12,795 nucleotides of DNA. Source: Acidimicrobiia bacterium. GTDB lineage: Bacteria > Actinomycetota > Acidimicrobiia > Acidimicrobiales > Ilumatobacteraceae. The stretch is taken from contig JAUHYJ010000039.1 of assembly GCA_030425785.1 (NCBI GenBank), positions 1 to 12,795 on the forward strand, written 5' to 3'. The first letter of the stretch is position 1. Every line of letters begins with the position of its first letter. Below the pieces are notes generated by a model. It made no database searches, had not been told where the DNA came from, and saw only the letters and a list, made by a program, of their open reading frames with translations. Below, in pieces: positions 11,901 through 12,795 of this stretch. The translations under genes were made by a program, and so were the position numbers.

Positions 11901-12795
11901 TCACGACGCCGACGCCGCGACCGTGGTCGCCGGCCTGCCGGCGAGGACGGCGAGCGCGTTCTCGATCGAGTGCTCGTAGAGCCGCCGTCGGCCCGCGACG
12001 CTGCCCGACGCGATGTGGGGCGTGACGACGACGTCGTCGCGATGGAGCAGGGGGTGGTCGGCCGGGAGCGGCTCGGGGTCGGTGACGTCGAGCCCTGCGC
12101 CCGCGAGGTGGCCGCGCTCGAGTGCGTCGAGCAGCGCGGCGTGGTCGACGAGTTGACCGCGGGCGCAGTTGACGAGGTAGCTCCCCGGCCGCATCAACGT
12201 CAGCGTCTCGGCGTCGATCAGGTGGTGGGTCGACGGGAGCGCCGGTGCGTGCAGCGACACGACGTCGCTGTCGGTGAGCACGGTCGTGAGGTCGACCAGG
12301 TCGACGCCGGGGACCGGTGAGGCGTCGAGACCAGGGTCGGTCGCGATCACGCGCATGCCCAGCCCCAGTGCCGCGGCCGCCACCCGTGACGCGATCCGTC
12401 CGCAGCCGACCAGCCCCAGGGTGCGTCCGTCGAGTTCGAGCGCGATGCCGACCTTCTCGCCGGGCAGGCCCGCTCGGGCGCGGGCGACGTGGCGCGGGAG
12501 GTGCTTGGTCACCGCCAGCAGGAGCGCCACCGTGTGCTCGGCCGTCGACACGGCGGGCGCCTGCGGGGTGTTGCACACGACGACGCCGGCCGCTGCCGCG
12601 GCAGCGACGTCGACGTTGTCGTAGCCGACACCGACGCGTGAGATCACCTTGGCGGACGGCGCGAGCGCGAATGCCTCGGCGTTCCAGGGGCGGACGGCGC
12701 CGGCGAGGATCGCGTCTGCCGTGTCGAGCCCGGCGTCCGGCCCGATCACCACGCAGCGACCGTCGATCAGGTCACGGTAGGCGTCCGGGAACTCG
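11901..12795 (-). CDS. D-2-hydroxyacid dehydrogenase (N-terminus outside window)
   Basis: A partial protein of about 298 visible residues in the D-isomer 2-hydroxyacid dehydrogenase family (phosphoglycerate, glyoxylate and hydroxypyruvate reductases). The frame stays open to the right edge: 14 codons (EFPDAYRDLIDGRC) precede the GTG at 12752, so that GTG is not the real start. The NAD-binding loop reads LGLVGCGRIASRVA, with Ala instead of the third Gly, and the acidic residue after strand 2 is in VIATDPG, suggesting NAD(H). The catalytic Arg (VNCARGQLVD), Glu (DVTDPEPLP) and His (VTPHIASGS) are all present. There is no C-terminal ACT domain, so it is not full-length SerA. It lies 12 nt upstream of the aldolase gene. 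Substrate is not determinable; hydroxypyruvate, glyoxylate or another 2-oxo acid would fit the neighbour. Confidence 0.9.
   Translation of the reverse strand, partial: EFPDAYRDLIDGRCVVIGPDAGLDTADAILAGAVRPWNAEAFALAPSAKVISRVGVGYDNVDVAAAAAAGVVVCNTPQAPAVSTAEHTVALLLAVTKHLPRHVARARAGLPGEKVGIALELDGRTLGLVGCGRIASRVAAAALGLGMRVIATDPGLDASPVPGVDLVDLTTVLTDSDVVSLHAPALPSTHHLIDAETLTLMRPGSYLVNCARGQLVDHAALLDALERGHLAGAGLDVTDPEPLPADHPLLHRDDVVVTPHIASGSVAGRRRLYEHSIENALAVLAGRPATTVAASAS

Noticed and set aside
12750..12752. GTG as the real start of the dehydrogenase
   Set aside because: The frame continues open to the window edge with sensible residues (EFPDAYRDLIDGRC), and family members have a longer N-terminal substrate domain.
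1..12795. A phage, defence or biosynthetic system spanning several genes
   Set aside because: No nuclease-helicase pair, toxin-antitoxin pair, integrase, CRISPR repeat or biosynthetic core enzyme is present. The genes read as housekeeping, transport, secretion and stress functions.

Overview
This window looks like chromosomal DNA from a high-GC actinobacterium, most plausibly an Acidimicrobiia (Ilumatobacter-like) lineage. The reasons are codon positions saturated with G and C, a zinc-type ribosomal protein L31, the adjacent prfA-prmC pair, C-terminal 'LDTR...DVFGY' repeat modules on a secreted protein, and several genes with a TANNNT box 7-9 nt before the start codon. The lineage is an inference from style and has not been tested by a search. 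I see no tRNA, rRNA, CRISPR array, transposase, integrase or phage gene.

Layout. Positions 3-80 hold the last 25 codons of an unknown + strand gene. A gap with a hairpin and an imperfect direct repeat follows (81-209). On the minus strand, a winged-helix ArsR-type regulator (1555-2205) overlaps an MFS exporter (210-1562) by 8 bp, forming an efflux-type operon. Its promoter region carries three 18-bp repeats. Divergently, a leaderless operon encodes a 55-residue conserved-looking protein (2283-2450) and a CoA-type Nudix hydrolase (2462-3148). rpmE (3183-3395) follows, with its -10 box overlapping the Nudix stop codon, and a strong hairpin terminator lies after it.

Positions 3594-7452 encode a DUF1800 protein and a DUF1501 protein, 1 nt apart. 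The DUF1501 protein has a twin-arginine signal and a tail of three repeats of about 120 residues. They are probably a secreted pair, and only the second has an export signal. A 334-residue protein of unknown family (7494-8498) faces an Hsp20 small heat-shock protein (8535-8984, minus) across a perfect 14-bp inverted repeat. The hsp20 promoter is well formed (TTGTCA-N16-TATGAT) and carries two inverted repeats; one matches the HAIR (HspR) core TGAG-N9-CTCA.

prfA (9142-10224) and prmC (10235-11086) encode release factor 1 and the methyltransferase that modifies its GGQ glutamine. On the minus strand, converging on prmC, lie an HpcH/HpaI-family aldolase (11112-11888) and, just upstream of it, a D-2-hydroxyacid dehydrogenase that runs off the right edge (11901-12795). 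They look like a small carboxylic or sugar acid operon.

Most of the window is ordinary housekeeping and accessory content. I did not find a convincing new multi-gene system. The parts most worth a second look are the DUF1800/DUF1501 secreted pair with its repeat tail, the hsp20 control region, the repeat-bearing regulator promoter, the recurring leaderless start architecture, and two unrecognised genes (55 and 334 residues).
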